Assembly: GCF_001641335.1 (NCBI RefSeq)
Contig: NZ_LVEM01000001.1
Coordinates: 2,235,334-2,299,333 of the forward strand
DNA length: 64,000 nucleotides
Source of the DNA: Bradyrhizobium stylosanthis
GTDB taxonomy: Bacteria; Pseudomonadota; Alphaproteobacteria; Rhizobiales; Xanthobacteraceae
Reading direction: 5' to 3'
Made by a program: the position numbers and the translations under genes. Within the stretch, counting starts at the first letter, position 1. Each line of letters begins with the position of its first letter. Shown here piece after piece: positions 35,247 through 43,672 of the stretch. The notes beneath the pieces are model-generated. The model was not told the DNA's origin, searched no databases, and saw only the letters and a list, made by a program, of their open reading frames with translations.

Positions 35247-36443
35247 ATGGCGCATGACGCCCCCCAGGCCACCGGACCCTCGAAGCTCGTGATCCGGAAT
35301 ATCGGCCTGATCCTGTCCGGCGCCCTGGAAAAGCCGATCCTGGACGGCGACACCATCGTCGCCGAGAACGGCAAGATCACCGCGATCGGCCGCTACAAGG
35401 ACCTCAACACCGAAGGCGCGACCACCATCGTCGAGGCCAACGGCACCACGGTCGCGCCGGGCCTGATCGACAGCCACGTCCATCCCGTCGCGGGCGACTG
35501 GACGCCCCGCCAGAACCAGATCGGCTGGATCGACAGCAATCTGCACGGCGGCGTCACCACGATGATTTCCGCCGGCGAAGTGCACATGCCCGGCCGCCCG
35601 CGCGACGTCGTCGGGCTGAAGGCGATGGCCATCTTCGCCCAGCGCGCCTTCTGGAATTTGCGGCCCGGCGGCGTGAAGGTTCACGCCGGCGCGCCGGTGA
35701 TCGAATGCGAGATGGTCGAGGAAGATTTCAAGGAGCTCGCGGCCGCCGGCGTCAAGCTGCTCGGCGAAGTGGGCCTCGGCGGCGTCAAGGACGGCCCCAC
35801 CGCGCGCAAGATGGTCGGCTGGGCCCGCAAATACGGCATCCAGAGCACGATCCACACCGGCGGCCCCTCGATCCCCGGCTCCGGCCTGATCGACAAGGAC
35901 GTCGTGCTGGAGGCCGACACCGACGTGGTCGGCCATATCAATGGCGGCCACACCGCCCTCCCCGACGATCAGATCCGCTGCATCTGTGAAGGGTGCAAGC
36001 GCGGGCTCGAGATCGTTCACAACGGCAATGAGCGTTCGGCCCTGTTCACGCTGCGCATCGCCCGGGAAATGGGTGACCTGCACCGGGTCATCCTCGGCAC
36101 CGACGCGCCCGCCGGCTCGGGCGTGCAGCCGCTCGGCATTTTGCGCATGGTCTCGATGCTGTCCTCGCTCGGCGACCTGCCGGCCGAACTCGCCTTCTGC
36201 CTCGCCACGGGTAACACCGCGCGGATGCGGCAGCTCGACTGCGGTCTGATTGAAGTCGGCCGCTCCGCCGATTTCGTCGTCATGGACAAGGCCCAGCACT
36301 CGCCCGGCAAGAACATCCTGGAGAGCGTCCAGCTCGGCGACCTCCCCGGCATCGGCATGACCATCATCGACGGCATCGTGCGCACCCAGCGCAGCCGCAA
36401 CACGCCGCCGGCCGGCCGGGTGCCGGAAATCGTGGCGAAGTGA
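35247..36443 (+). CDS. ena: Enamidase (1,4,5,6-tetrahydro-6-oxonicotinate hydrolase)
   Basis: Amidohydrolase-superfamily enzyme of 398 residues. In Eubacterium barkeri enamidase hydrolyses 1,4,5,6-tetrahydro-6-oxonicotinate to ammonia and 2-formylglutarate. Here the metal sites are visible as APGLIDSHVHPVAGDW (H77, H79), the carboxylated-lysine type region KLLGEVGLGGVKDG near 172, GGHTALPDD near 235, and the aspartate in ILGTDAPAGSGVQPLG near 285. The start follows AAGGAGCCC. Its job is supported by the 6-hydroxynicotinate reductase and NicAB genes 9-15 kb away, and by shared palindromes. A hairpin follows the stop. Confidence 0.85.
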   Translation: MAHDAPQATGPSKLVIRNIGLILSGALEKPILDGDTIVAENGKITAIGRYKDLNTEGATTIVEANGTTVAPGLIDSHVHPVAGDWTPRQNQIGWIDSNLHGGVTTMISAGEVHMPGRPRDVVGLKAMAIFAQRAFWNLRPGGVKVHAGAPVIECEMVEEDFKELAAAGVKLLGEVGLGGVKDGPTARKMVGWARKYGIQSTIHTGGPSIPGSGLIDKDVVLEADTDVVGHINGGHTALPDDQIRCICEGCKRGLEIVHNGNERSALFTLRIAREMGDLHRVILGTDAPAGSGVQPLGILRMVSMLSSLGDLPAELAFCLATGNTARMRQLDCGLIEVGRSADFVVMDKAQHSPGKNILESVQLGDLPGIGMTIIDGIVRTQRSRNTPPAGRVPEIVAK

Positions 36444-36471
36444 CGCAGCCTTCAAGGCGTTGAACAAGACC

Positions 36472-36499
36472 GCTGCCTGCGGCGTCTAACGCAGGCAGC
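36472..36499 (+). terminator. Hairpin after enamidase
   Basis: Perfect 10-base arms GCTGCCTGCG and CGCAGGCAGC around the loop GCGTCTAA, 28 bases after the ena stop. No T-run follows, so rho-independent termination is likely but not certain. Confidence 0.55.
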
Positions 36500-36540
36500 C
36501 CTCGGCGGCGGCAGTTCATTGCTGGACCATCGAGGGGGAC

Positions 36541-37230
36541 ATGAAAAGCTCATCGCGAATAGCGGCCGGCGTTGCCGGCGCGGTGGCGGGTTATGTCGCG
36601 ACCTTCGTGCTGTTCTCCCTGTTCGATTTCGGCAACCGGGCGGACCCGATCACGTCGGGTCTGCTGGGATTGTTCGTCTACGCCCCGACGGGTGCAATCG
36701 GCGGCGCGGTGTTCGCCAGCTGGCTGGTGACGCGTCCGGGGAAGGACCCGGGCAATGACGGCGTTGCGCGCAACACCCTGAAGTCGCTCGGCGTCGTCGG
36801 CCTGCTCTGCATCGCCGCTGTTGGCACCTACCTGGCCGTCGCCTACATGACGGCCACGCCCTGGCTCAACCGCAACGGCGCCAATCCACTGCTCGTGTTC
36901 GAGGTGCGCTTTCCGGCCGGGGTTAAAGTGCCGGCGTCATCGCAAGGCATCACCATCGAATTGCAAACTGATCTGAACACCATGCCGGGTGAAGTGAACC
37001 CGGCCGGCTTCTATCGTGACGGCGACCAAGCCGTCATCGCCGGCGAGGTCGAGCTGGCGTTTCGCACCTCGCACCGGCAGCTCGCGGTCACCATCCAGGG
37101 ACAACCGGGCCGGCTCTATCCGATCGATCTGACCGCCCGCGCGCCGCATACACCGGAGTTCGGAACATGGCGGCGGCTCAACGACGGCAGCGAGATCCGT
37201 TACCGCGCCAAATGGCCGGGGAAGACGTGA
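36541..37230 (+). CDS. Hypothetical membrane protein, 229 residues
   Basis: No family recognised. The N-terminal 110 residues hold three predicted membrane helices (RIAAGVAGAVAGYVATFVLFSLF; TSGLLGLFVYAPTGAIGGAVFASWLV; SLGVVGLLCIAAVGTYLAVAYM). The C-terminal 120 residues look like a soluble beta-rich domain (LLVFEVRFPAGVKVPASSQGITIELQTDLN), probably periplasmic. The ATG at 36541 follows GAGGGGGAC. It lies after the ena hairpin and is likely a separate transcript. Confidence 0.7.
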   Translation: MKSSSRIAAGVAGAVAGYVATFVLFSLFDFGNRADPITSGLLGLFVYAPTGAIGGAVFASWLVTRPGKDPGNDGVARNTLKSLGVVGLLCIAAVGTYLAVAYMTATPWLNRNGANPLLVFEVRFPAGVKVPASSQGITIELQTDLNTMPGEVNPAGFYRDGDQAVIAGEVELAFRTSHRQLAVTIQGQPGRLYPIDLTARAPHTPEFGTWRRLNDGSEIRYRAKWPGKT

Positions 37231-37234
37231 GGGA

Positions 37235-37615
37235 TCAGCGCTTCTTCGCGATCTCACATCGCACATAGGTCTGGCGCTTGGCCTGCCCAACCGGGCCGTT
37301 GTCCATCACCAGCCTGCCGTCCGCGGCGATGGACACGCGAGGATTGGAGCGAAACTTCTCGCCCTCGCCTTCGCAGGCGAGCTTCATGTTCCAGCCGAGC
37401 TTGCCGTCGGCCGTGATCTCGCCGGCGCGGCAGCGCGTCTCGTACCAGTACAGGCGGTTGCCGCCTTCGATGCTCATCCGGTTGGGGCTGTCGTCATTGC
37501 GGCAGTCCTTTTTGGTCGAGGCCCAGAAGCCTTCGTAAGGCTGCGCGGCAATGGCGGGCACGCATTGGACCGCAAGTGCCAACAGAACCATTGCAAACTG
37601 AGTCGCCGCTCTCAT
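37235..37615 (-). CDS. Secreted small hypothetical protein, 126 residues
   Basis: Unrecognised. An ATG at 37615 gives a signal peptide (MRAATQFAMVLLALAVQC, cleavage near AIA-AQ); the codon at 37621 is TTG. The mature part of about 100 residues has cysteines at KKDCRND, ETRCRAGE, KLACEGE and VRCEIAKKR, which could make two disulfides. It resembles small periplasmic proteins of unknown role common in Bradyrhizobium. It ends 4 bases from the convergent membrane-protein gene. Confidence 0.65.
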   Translation of the reverse strand: MRAATQFAMVLLALAVQCVPAIAAQPYEGFWASTKKDCRNDDSPNRMSIEGGNRLYWYETRCRAGEITADGKLGWNMKLACEGEGEKFRSNPRVSIAADGRLVMDNGPVGQAKRQTYVRCEIAKKR

Positions 37616-37680
37616 GACCAAAAACCCTCGATAATCCTATATCGAGGTTAGTCGCGAACCCCGGCAGCTCGTTCAACTGC

Positions 37681-37771
37681 CGTAGGGTGGGCAAAGGCGC
37701 GAAGCGCCGTGCCCACGATCTCTTTCTCATTGAGAAGAATGGTGGGCACGCTTCGCTTTGCCCCCCCTACG
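37681..37771. repeat. Dispersed palindromic repeat, GGTGGGCA type
   Basis: Outer arms CGTAGGGTGGGCAAAG (37681-37696) and CTTTGCCCCCCCTACG (37756-37771) pair with one mismatch, and inner arms CGTGCCCAC and GTGGGCACG pair inside. Elements of this look are scattered between genes in Bradyrhizobium genomes. It lies between convergent-side ends, outside any gene. Confidence 0.7.
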
Positions 37772-37792
37772 AGACAGTCTACGACACCGCCC

Positions 37793-38248
37793 TCACCGCA
37801 GCTTGTTCAGCAGCGCCATCAGGGTCTCGCGCTCCCTGGCGTCGAGCGGTGCCAGCGTCTCGCGGGTGATCGCCAGCGCGTTGGGGGCGAGTTTCTCCGC
37901 GAGCTGCTGCCCCGCCCGGGTCAGGCTGACCAGCAGACGGCGGCCGTCCTCGGGATCCTGGCTGGTCTCGGTCAGCCCGCGCGCCGTCAGGCGGTCGATC
38001 ACGCCCTTGATGGTCGCGACATCCATCGCCGTCAGCCGGCCGAGCTGGTTCTGCGAGCACGGCCCGGTCTCGGCGAGCTTCGACAGCGCCGCCCATTGCG
38101 TCGGTGTCAGATTGGTGCCGATGTCGCGGGAGAAGATCGAGCTGTGGCGCTGCCAGACCTGGCGCAGGATGAAGCCGACCTGCTCGTCGAGCACGTAAGG
38201 CGGTTTTGCCGGTTTGACGCTCTTCTTGACTGCTGAGCTTCTCGCCAT
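37793..38248 (-). CDS. MarR-family transcriptional regulator
   Basis: A regulator of about 151 residues. The winged helix reads TPTQWAALSKLAETGPCSQNQLGRLTAMDVATIKGVIDRLTARGLTETSQDPEDGRRLLVSLT with the DGRR wing. The ATG at 38248 has GGGGGA about 5 bases upstream; a GTG at 38266 overlapping the livF stop is an alternative. As the last gene of the hnr-to-livF run it may control nicotinate genes, as the MarR protein NicR does in Pseudomonas putida. That parallel is inference. Confidence 0.85.
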   Translation of the reverse strand: MARSSAVKKSVKPAKPPYVLDEQVGFILRQVWQRHSSIFSRDIGTNLTPTQWAALSKLAETGPCSQNQLGRLTAMDVATIKGVIDRLTARGLTETSQDPEDGRRLLVSLTRAGQQLAEKLAPNALAITRETLAPLDARERETLMALLNKLR

Positions 38249-38262
38249 CCGTCCCCCGCCCT

Positions 38263-38967
38263 TCACAACGACAGATGCGCGTCGCGGATGTCCGGACGCG
38301 CGTCGAGCTCGGCCATGGTCCCGCCGAAGCAGATGCGGCCGCGCTCGATGATGTAGGCGCGGTCGGAGATGAGCCGCGCAAAGTGCAGATTCTGCTCGGA
38401 GACGACGATGCTGACGCCTTCCTTCTTCATGGTCAGGATGGCATCGACCATCTGCTCCACGATCTTCGGCGACAGCCCCTCCGAGGGCTCGTCGAGCAGC
38501 ACCAGCGACGGATTTCCCATCAGCGTACGCGCGATCGTCAGCATCTGCTGCTCGCCGCCGCTCATGCGGCCGCCCGGCCGGTTCTTCATCTCGCCGAGAT
38601 TTGGAAACAGCGCGAACAGTTTTTCGCGTGTCCAGTGCGGCGCGTTCGGACGCTTCGGCTGCTTGCCGACCTCGAGGTTTTCCTCGACGGTCAGGTCCGT
38701 GAAGATGCGCCGCTCCTCCGGCACATAGCCCAGCCCCTCGCGCACGATCTCGTGCGTCGGTTTCGCCGAGACGTCCTTGCCCTCGAACATGATGCGGCCG
38801 GAGCGTTGCGCGACGAGGCCGACGATCGAGCGGAACGTCGTCGACTTACCGGCGCCGTTGCGCCCGAGCAGCGCCACGACCTCGCCCTCGCCGACCTCGA
38901 AGCCGATGTCGAACAGGATATGCGCGGGGCCGTAATGGCTGTTGAGGTCCTGCACCGTGAGCTTCAT
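38263..38967 (-). CDS. livF: Branched-chain-type ABC transporter ATP-binding protein LivF
   Basis: A 234-residue ATPase. Walker A is LLGRNGAGKSTTFRSIVGL, the signature is RMSGGEQQMLTIARTL, Walker B is SLVLLDEPSEGLSPKIVEQM, and the H-loop region reads VVSEQNLHFARLISDRAY. The SEQN in place of a TH(D/Q) is usual for LivF. Its start overlaps the livG stop by 4 bases. It is part of an importer in the nicotinate island, so the likely cargo is nicotinate or a derivative rather than an amino acid. Confidence 0.92.
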   Translation of the reverse strand: MKLTVQDLNSHYGPAHILFDIGFEVGEGEVVALLGRNGAGKSTTFRSIVGLVAQRSGRIMFEGKDVSAKPTHEIVREGLGYVPEERRIFTDLTVEENLEVGKQPKRPNAPHWTREKLFALFPNLGEMKNRPGGRMSGGEQQMLTIARTLMGNPSLVLLDEPSEGLSPKIVEQMVDAILTMKKEGVSIVVSEQNLHFARLISDRAYIIERGRICFGGTMAELDARPDIRDAHLSL

Positions 38968-39755
38968 GCCGATGCTCCCTCGCGATGCCCGCCTTCGTAA
39001 AGCAGCCCCTCGCCCAGATAAATCGCCTGCACCTGCGGATTGCCCCGCACCTCGGCCGGCGAACCCTCCGCGATCAGCGTACCGCGATTGAGCACGATGA
39101 TACGGTCGGCGTGCTCGAACACCACGTCCATGTCGTGCTCGGTGAAGAGCACGCCGATCGCCTTTTCCTTCGCGATCTGAGCCGTGAGCCGCATCAGCTC
39201 GACGCGCTCGCGCGGCGCCATGCCCGCGGTCGGCTCGTCCATCAGCAGCAGCTTCGGCTGGTTGGCGAGCGCCACCGCGAGTTCGAGCCGCTTGAGGTCG
39301 CCATAGGCAAGCTCGCCGCAGGGCCGGTCCGCATAGCCGCCCATGCCGACCAGCTCGAGCAGGCGGCCGGCCTCGCCGCGATCGAAGTTCGGGGCCGAGC
39401 CGAACAGGTTGAACAGCTTCTTCCCGTGCGAGATCAGGGCGACCTGCACATTCTCGCGCACGGTCATGGTGGCGAAGGTCGCGGTGATCTGAAAGGTGCG
39501 CCCGACGCCCATCCGCCAGATCTCGCGCGGCTTCTTGCCGGTGGTCTCCTCGCCGAGCAGACGGACGTGGCCGCTGTCAGGCTTGTTCTGGCCGTTGAGC
39601 ATGTCGAAGCAGGTGCTCTTGCCCGCGCCGTTCGGCCCGATCAGCGCCAGGATCTCGCCGGCGCGCAGCGAGAACGAGACGCCGCGGACGGCATGAATGC
39701 CGCCATAGGATTTGGTCAGGCCTTCGACCGCGAGAAGTGTGGGTGCGACGCTCAT
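38964..39755 (-). CDS. livG: Branched-chain-type ABC transporter ATP-binding protein LivG
   Basis: A 263-residue ATPase. The start at 39755 overlaps the permease stop by 4 bases; the long frame reading on upstream is an artefact. Walker A is IGPNGAGKSTCFDMLNG, the signature region is CGELAYGDLKRLELAVALA (LAYGD in place of LSGGQ, normal for LivG), Walker B is LLLMDEPTAGM, and the H-loop is FTEHDMDVVF. It pairs with LivF under the fused LivHM permease. Confidence 0.92.
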   Translation of the reverse strand: MSVAPTLLAVEGLTKSYGGIHAVRGVSFSLRAGEILALIGPNGAGKSTCFDMLNGQNKPDSGHVRLLGEETTGKKPREIWRMGVGRTFQITATFATMTVRENVQVALISHGKKLFNLFGSAPNFDRGEAGRLLELVGMGGYADRPCGELAYGDLKRLELAVALANQPKLLLMDEPTAGMAPRERVELMRLTAQIAKEKAIGVLFTEHDMDVVFEHADRIIVLNRGTLIAEGSPAEVRGNPQVQAIYLGEGLLYEGGHREGASA

Positions 39756-41641
39756 TCGGCGGACTCGATCGGCTTGGCGAGCAAGGGGGATCCCGGCGGC
39801 GACGACTTCCTGCGGCGCTGCGCCAGCATCTCCAGCATGCCGACGATGCCCTTGGGGAAGACGACGACGATCAGCACGATGAAGCCGCCGAGCACGAGCT
39901 TTGACAGATCGGTCTGGCTGACCAGCCAGATGTTGAGCGCCTTGTAGACGATGGCACCGATCACCGCACCGGACACCGTCTCGACGCCGCCGAGCAGCAC
40001 CATGACCAGCGCATCGACCGACAGCGAGATGCCGAGATTGTCGGGGAAGACGCTGCCCTTCAGGTATGCGAACAGCGCACCGCCGATGCCGGCGGTGGTG
40101 CCCGCGATGACGAAGGCCGTCCACTGGATGCGCTTGGCATTGATGCCGATCGCTTCGCTGCGCAGCAGCGAGTCGCGCGTGGCTCGCAGCGCGTAGCCGA
40201 ACGGCGAGAACACCATGACCCGCAGCGCGACGGTGACAAGCGCGGCGACGCCGAGCGCCAGCCAGTAGAAGTTCGACGGGCTCGCCGCCCATTTTTCCGG
40301 CCAGACGCCGAGGATGCCGTTGTCGCCGCCGGTGACACTCACCCACTGGAACGCGATCGACCAGACGATCTGCGCAAAGGCGAGCGTCAGCATGGCGAAA
40401 TAGACGCCGGAGAGCTGCACCGCGAAGAAGCCGAACACGGCGGCGCCCATGCAGCCGAGCAGCGGTCCCAGCAACAGGCACACGATCATCGGCAGCCCCG
40501 CCATCTTGGCGAGGAAGGCGACGCCGTAGGCCCCGAGGCCGAAATAGGCGGCGTGGCCGAAGGACGCGAGGCCGCCGACCGACATCAGGAAGTGCAAGGA
40601 GACTGCGAAGATCACGAAGATCGCGATCTCCGAGCCGACGGTCAGCGCGTAATTGCCCGCGAACAGCGGCAGCGTCGCCGCGAGGAGAAGCGCGGCCAGC
40701 GAGGCGAGCCGCTCGTTCGAGGTCAGCGGGCGCCAGGGATTGACGGTGAGACCCGGCGTCTTGCGCGCCGCCGCCTCCGGCTTGCCGAACAGGCCCCAGG
40801 GACGGACGATCAGCACCACCGCCATCACCAGGAAGACCAGGATGATCGAGATCTTCGGGAAGATCAGGATGCCGAAGGCGTTCAGCTCGGAGACCAGGAC
40901 GGCCGCGACGAAGGCGCCGACGATGCTGCCGAGGCCGCCGATCACCACGACGACGAACACTTCGACGATGATGCGCAAATCCATCGCATGATGCACGGCA
41001 TCGCGCGGAATCTGCAGCGCGCCGCCAAGCGCAGCAAGGAAGACGCCGACCGCGAACACCGACGTGAACAGCCATTTCTGGTTCACGCCGAGCGCCGCGA
41101 CCATGTCGCGGTCCTGCGTCGCGGCGCGCACCAGCACGCCCCAGCGCGTGCGCTGGAACAATAGCCAGAGAATCCCGAGCACGACCGGGCCGAGCACGAT
41201 CAGGAACAGGTCGTAGCTCGGGATGTTCTGGCCGAAGAAATCAATCGCGCCCTTGAAGCCCGGCGCGCGGCGGCCGACGAGATCGTCGGGGCCCCAGATC
41301 AGCACGACGAGATCCTCGACCATCAGGGTCAGGCCGAAGGTTGCGAGCAGCTGGAACAGCTCTGGCGCGTGATAGATGCGGCGGAGCAAGACCATCTCGA
41401 CCAGCACGCCGATCAGCGCCACCGCGAGCGCAGCCAGCACGATGCTGCCCCAGAAGCCGAACGCCCCCGACAGGCGCTCCGTCAGCGTGAAGGCGATATA
41501 GGCGCCGATCATGTAGAAGGCGCCATGCGCGAAATTCACGATCCGCGTCACGCCGAAGATGATCGACAGGCCCGACGCCACCAGAAACAGCGACGCTGCG
41601 CTGGCGAGACCGGTCAGAAACTGTACGACGTAAAAGGCCAT
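39752..41641 (-). CDS. Fused LivH-LivM ABC transporter permease
   Basis: A 629-residue protein joining both permease halves. Residues 1-290 match LivH (SGLSIIFGVTRIVNFAHGAFYMIGAY; the C-terminal IGGLGSIVGAFVAAVLVSELNAF with its EAA-type loop). A linker of about 30 residues (EAAARKTPGLTVNPWRP) leads into LivM (residues 310-600: FVIFAVSLHFLMSVGGLASFGHAAYFGLGAYG; VMVLLGGVETVSGAVIGAIVYKALN). In most bacteria livH and livM are separate genes of 300-420 codons, so this is a fusion. It lies between the SBP gene and livG in the nicotinate island, and codes for the whole membrane channel of one importer. Confidence 0.9.
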   Translation of the reverse strand: MAFYVVQFLTGLASAASLFLVASGLSIIFGVTRIVNFAHGAFYMIGAYIAFTLTERLSGAFGFWGSIVLAALAVALIGVLVEMVLLRRIYHAPELFQLLATFGLTLMVEDLVVLIWGPDDLVGRRAPGFKGAIDFFGQNIPSYDLFLIVLGPVVLGILWLLFQRTRWGVLVRAATQDRDMVAALGVNQKWLFTSVFAVGVFLAALGGALQIPRDAVHHAMDLRIIVEVFVVVVIGGLGSIVGAFVAAVLVSELNAFGILIFPKISIILVFLVMAVVLIVRPWGLFGKPEAAARKTPGLTVNPWRPLTSNERLASLAALLLAATLPLFAGNYALTVGSEIAIFVIFAVSLHFLMSVGGLASFGHAAYFGLGAYGVAFLAKMAGLPMIVCLLLGPLLGCMGAAVFGFFAVQLSGVYFAMLTLAFAQIVWSIAFQWVSVTGGDNGILGVWPEKWAASPSNFYWLALGVAALVTVALRVMVFSPFGYALRATRDSLLRSEAIGINAKRIQWTAFVIAGTTAGIGGALFAYLKGSVFPDNLGISLSVDALVMVLLGGVETVSGAVIGAIVYKALNIWLVSQTDLSKLVLGGFIVLIVVVFPKGIVGMLEMLAQRRRKSSPPGSPLLAKPIESAE

Positions 41642-41678
41642 CGGCGGTCCGGGTTAATTAAGTCTCGGTACTGGGCTT

Positions 41679-41773
41679 CATCCTTCGAGACGGCGCTGCG
41701 CGCCTCCTCAGGATGAGGTCCGGGACCCTCGTGGTGAGGAGCGCGGCAACGCCGCGCGTCTCGAACCACGAGG
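41679..41773. repeat. Dispersed palindromic repeats between livHM and the SBP gene
   Basis: The 150-base gap holds an element of the CATCCTTCGAGACG...CTCAGGATGAG type (41679-41718) and a second hairpin with 9-base arms CCTCGTGGT (41727-41735) and ACCACGAGG (41765-41773). Related copies occur at 50343-50386 and, inverted, 50430-50510. Inside an operon this structure may reduce expression of the distal permease and ATPase genes relative to the binding protein. Confidence 0.7.
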
Positions 41774-41791
41774 CCCCGGTCTCTCGTTGCA

Positions 41792-42994
41792 TCAATCCTT
41801 CGGCCGCAGCTTCTCGACTTCGGCATCGCTCGGCAGATAGTCCGAACCCTTCTTGTAAGAAGAGTCCACCATCACACCCTTGCCGTCCTTCAGCGCGGTC
41901 TTGCCGACATAGGCGCCGAGGGTCGACTGGTGGTCGATCTTGCGGAAGGTGATCTCGCCGAACGGCGACGGCATCGACAGCCCCTCCGCCGCGGCAATCA
42001 GCTTCTCCGGATCGGTCGAACCCGCCTTGGCGAGAATGGCGGCGGCCGCCTTGATGGTCTGGTAGCCGACGATCGAGCCGAGGCGCGGATAGTCGTTGTA
42101 CTTGGCCTGGTAGGCCTTCAGGAACGCATCATGCTCGGGCGTCTTGATCGAGTACCAGGGATAGCCGGTGACGATCCAGCCCTCGGGCGTCTCGTCCTTG
42201 AGCGGATCGAGATATTCGGGCTCGCCGGTCAGGAAGGAGACGACCTCGCGCCCCTTGAACAGGCCGCGGGTGTTGCCTTCGCGCACGAGCTTGACGAGGT
42301 CGGCGCCGAAGGTGACGTTGAGGATCGCCTCGGGATTGGCGGCGGCAACCGCCTGCACCACGGGACCTGCGTCGATCTTGCCCTGCGGCGGCCACTGCTC
42401 GTCCACCCACTGGATGTCGGGACGCTTCTCCGACATCAGCTTCTTGAACACCTGCACCGCCGACTGGCCGTATTCATAGTTCGGCGCGATCGTCGCCCAG
42501 CGCTTCGCGGGCAGCTTGGCGGCTGCCTCGACCAGCATCGCCGCCTGCATGTAGTTGGAGGGACGCAGGCGGAACGTATATTTGTTGCCCTTCGACCAGG
42601 TGACGGCGTCGGTCAGCGGCTCGGCCGCGAGGAAGAACACCTTCTTCTGGTTGGCGAAGTCGCTGACGGCGAGACCAATGTTCGACAGGAACGTGCCCGT
42701 CAGCATCGCCACGCCTTCGCTCGAGACGAGCTCGTTGGCCGCGGTCTGCGCATCCGCCGGCTTGCCGCCGTCGTCCTTGGAGATGACGACGAGCTTCTTG
42801 CCGTTGATGCCGCCGGCCGCGTTGATCTCTTCCACCGCGAGCTGCCAGCCCTTGCGATAGGGCTCGGTGAACGCCGGCAGCAGCGAATAGCTGTTGATCT
42901 CGCCGATCTTGATGTCCTGCGCCATGGCCGAATGAGCCATGCCGCCCGCCAGGAGCGCGAAGGCCGCGCCGACGAAGTAATTTCTTGCTCGCAT
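41792..42994 (-). CDS. Branched-chain-type ABC transporter substrate-binding protein
   Basis: A 400-residue periplasmic binding protein of the LivJ/HAAT family (type I fold). The start at 42994 (MRARNYFVGAAFALLAGGMA) has GGAGG 5 bases upstream and gives a signal peptide; the frame extending to 43069 is not used. Characteristic text is KIGEINSYSLLPAFTEPYRKGWQLAVEEINAAGGINGKKLVVISKDDGGKPADAQTAANELV at the N-terminus. Related proteins bind aromatic acids as well as amino acids. Being followed by LivHM-LivG-LivF and preceded by the nicotinate genes, it probably binds nicotinate or 6-hydroxynicotinate. Confidence 0.9.
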   Translation of the reverse strand: MRARNYFVGAAFALLAGGMAHSAMAQDIKIGEINSYSLLPAFTEPYRKGWQLAVEEINAAGGINGKKLVVISKDDGGKPADAQTAANELVSSEGVAMLTGTFLSNIGLAVSDFANQKKVFFLAAEPLTDAVTWSKGNKYTFRLRPSNYMQAAMLVEAAAKLPAKRWATIAPNYEYGQSAVQVFKKLMSEKRPDIQWVDEQWPPQGKIDAGPVVQAVAAANPEAILNVTFGADLVKLVREGNTRGLFKGREVVSFLTGEPEYLDPLKDETPEGWIVTGYPWYSIKTPEHDAFLKAYQAKYNDYPRLGSIVGYQTIKAAAAILAKAGSTDPEKLIAAAEGLSMPSPFGEITFRKIDHQSTLGAYVGKTALKDGKGVMVDSSYKKGSDYLPSDAEVEKLRPKD

Positions 42995-43072
42995 CCCAAC
43001 CTCCAGTTTTGAACTCTTTGTCTCGACTACGACCTTGCCGGAGAGATTGTGCCCGCCCCTCCGGACCATTCC

Positions 43073-43657
43073 TTATTTCAAACCGTCTTCGCCCTTGATC
43101 TCCGCAACCGTCAATCCGCCCACGCGCGGCAGCGGACGGCCGCTGTCGGTGACGGCGACCGCGACCATGATCTCGTTGGCGCGCGGCGCGTCGTTGATCT
43201 GCACTTCCATGCCGTCGAAATGGCTGCGCACGAAGGCTGCGTCCTTATGCCCCAAGGGAATGTCGAGCGTCGTGCCCGGCCCGCTGCGCTTCTTGGACGA
43301 TGGGATCAGCGCCGCGCCCTTGGTCAGAACCTTGCGCACCGGGGCGCCCATCTTGGGATGAAGGATCGCGGCGGCATGCTCCAGCTCGCCGTTCTCGCCG
43401 ACGGCCGCGGCCTTGCCGTAGCTGTGCGCCTTGGAACCTTCGATCCCGAGCGCGGCGACCGCGCGCTTGGCCAGCAAATCACCGAGTTCCTCGCCGATCG
43501 CGATCAGCGGCGAGAGGTCCTCGACGTATTTTCCGGCAAATGGATTTTCGATCACGGCGATCGCGGCGGCACGCCGGGTCGGCGGCGAGACCTGGCGGCC
43601 CATCTCCATCTGCGTCTCTTCGACGACGGTGACGATCTTGCGGATGATCGCGCTCAT
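43073..43657 (-). CDS. DUF1185 amino acid synthesis family protein
   Basis: A 194-residue protein of the DUF1185 ("AA_synth") family, whose biochemical activity is not established. Conserved features are IVTVVEETQMEMGR near residue 8, PFAGKYVEDLSPLIAIGEELGDLLAKRAVAALG near 40-75, and the metal/acid-rich HPKMGAPVRKVL near 100. It is found next to catabolic clusters for cyclic amides and aromatics, and here sits between the UPF0280 gene and the ABC binding protein. A hydrolase or isomerase role in a late ring-opening step is possible. The gap to the next gene is 78 bases. Confidence 0.8.
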   Translation of the reverse strand: MSAIIRKIVTVVEETQMEMGRQVSPPTRRAAAIAVIENPFAGKYVEDLSPLIAIGEELGDLLAKRAVAALGIEGSKAHSYGKAAAVGENGELEHAAAILHPKMGAPVRKVLTKGAALIPSSKKRSGPGTTLDIPLGHKDAAFVRSHFDGMEVQINDAPRANEIMVAVAVTDSGRPLPRVGGLTVAEIKGEDGLK

Positions 43658-43672
43658 GCTTCGCTTCCCTGT

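Noticed and set aside
39756..41075. Upstream extension of the livG frame
   Set aside because: It overlaps the fused permease in another frame; the livG ATG at 39755 overlaps the permease stop by 4 bases, as expected.
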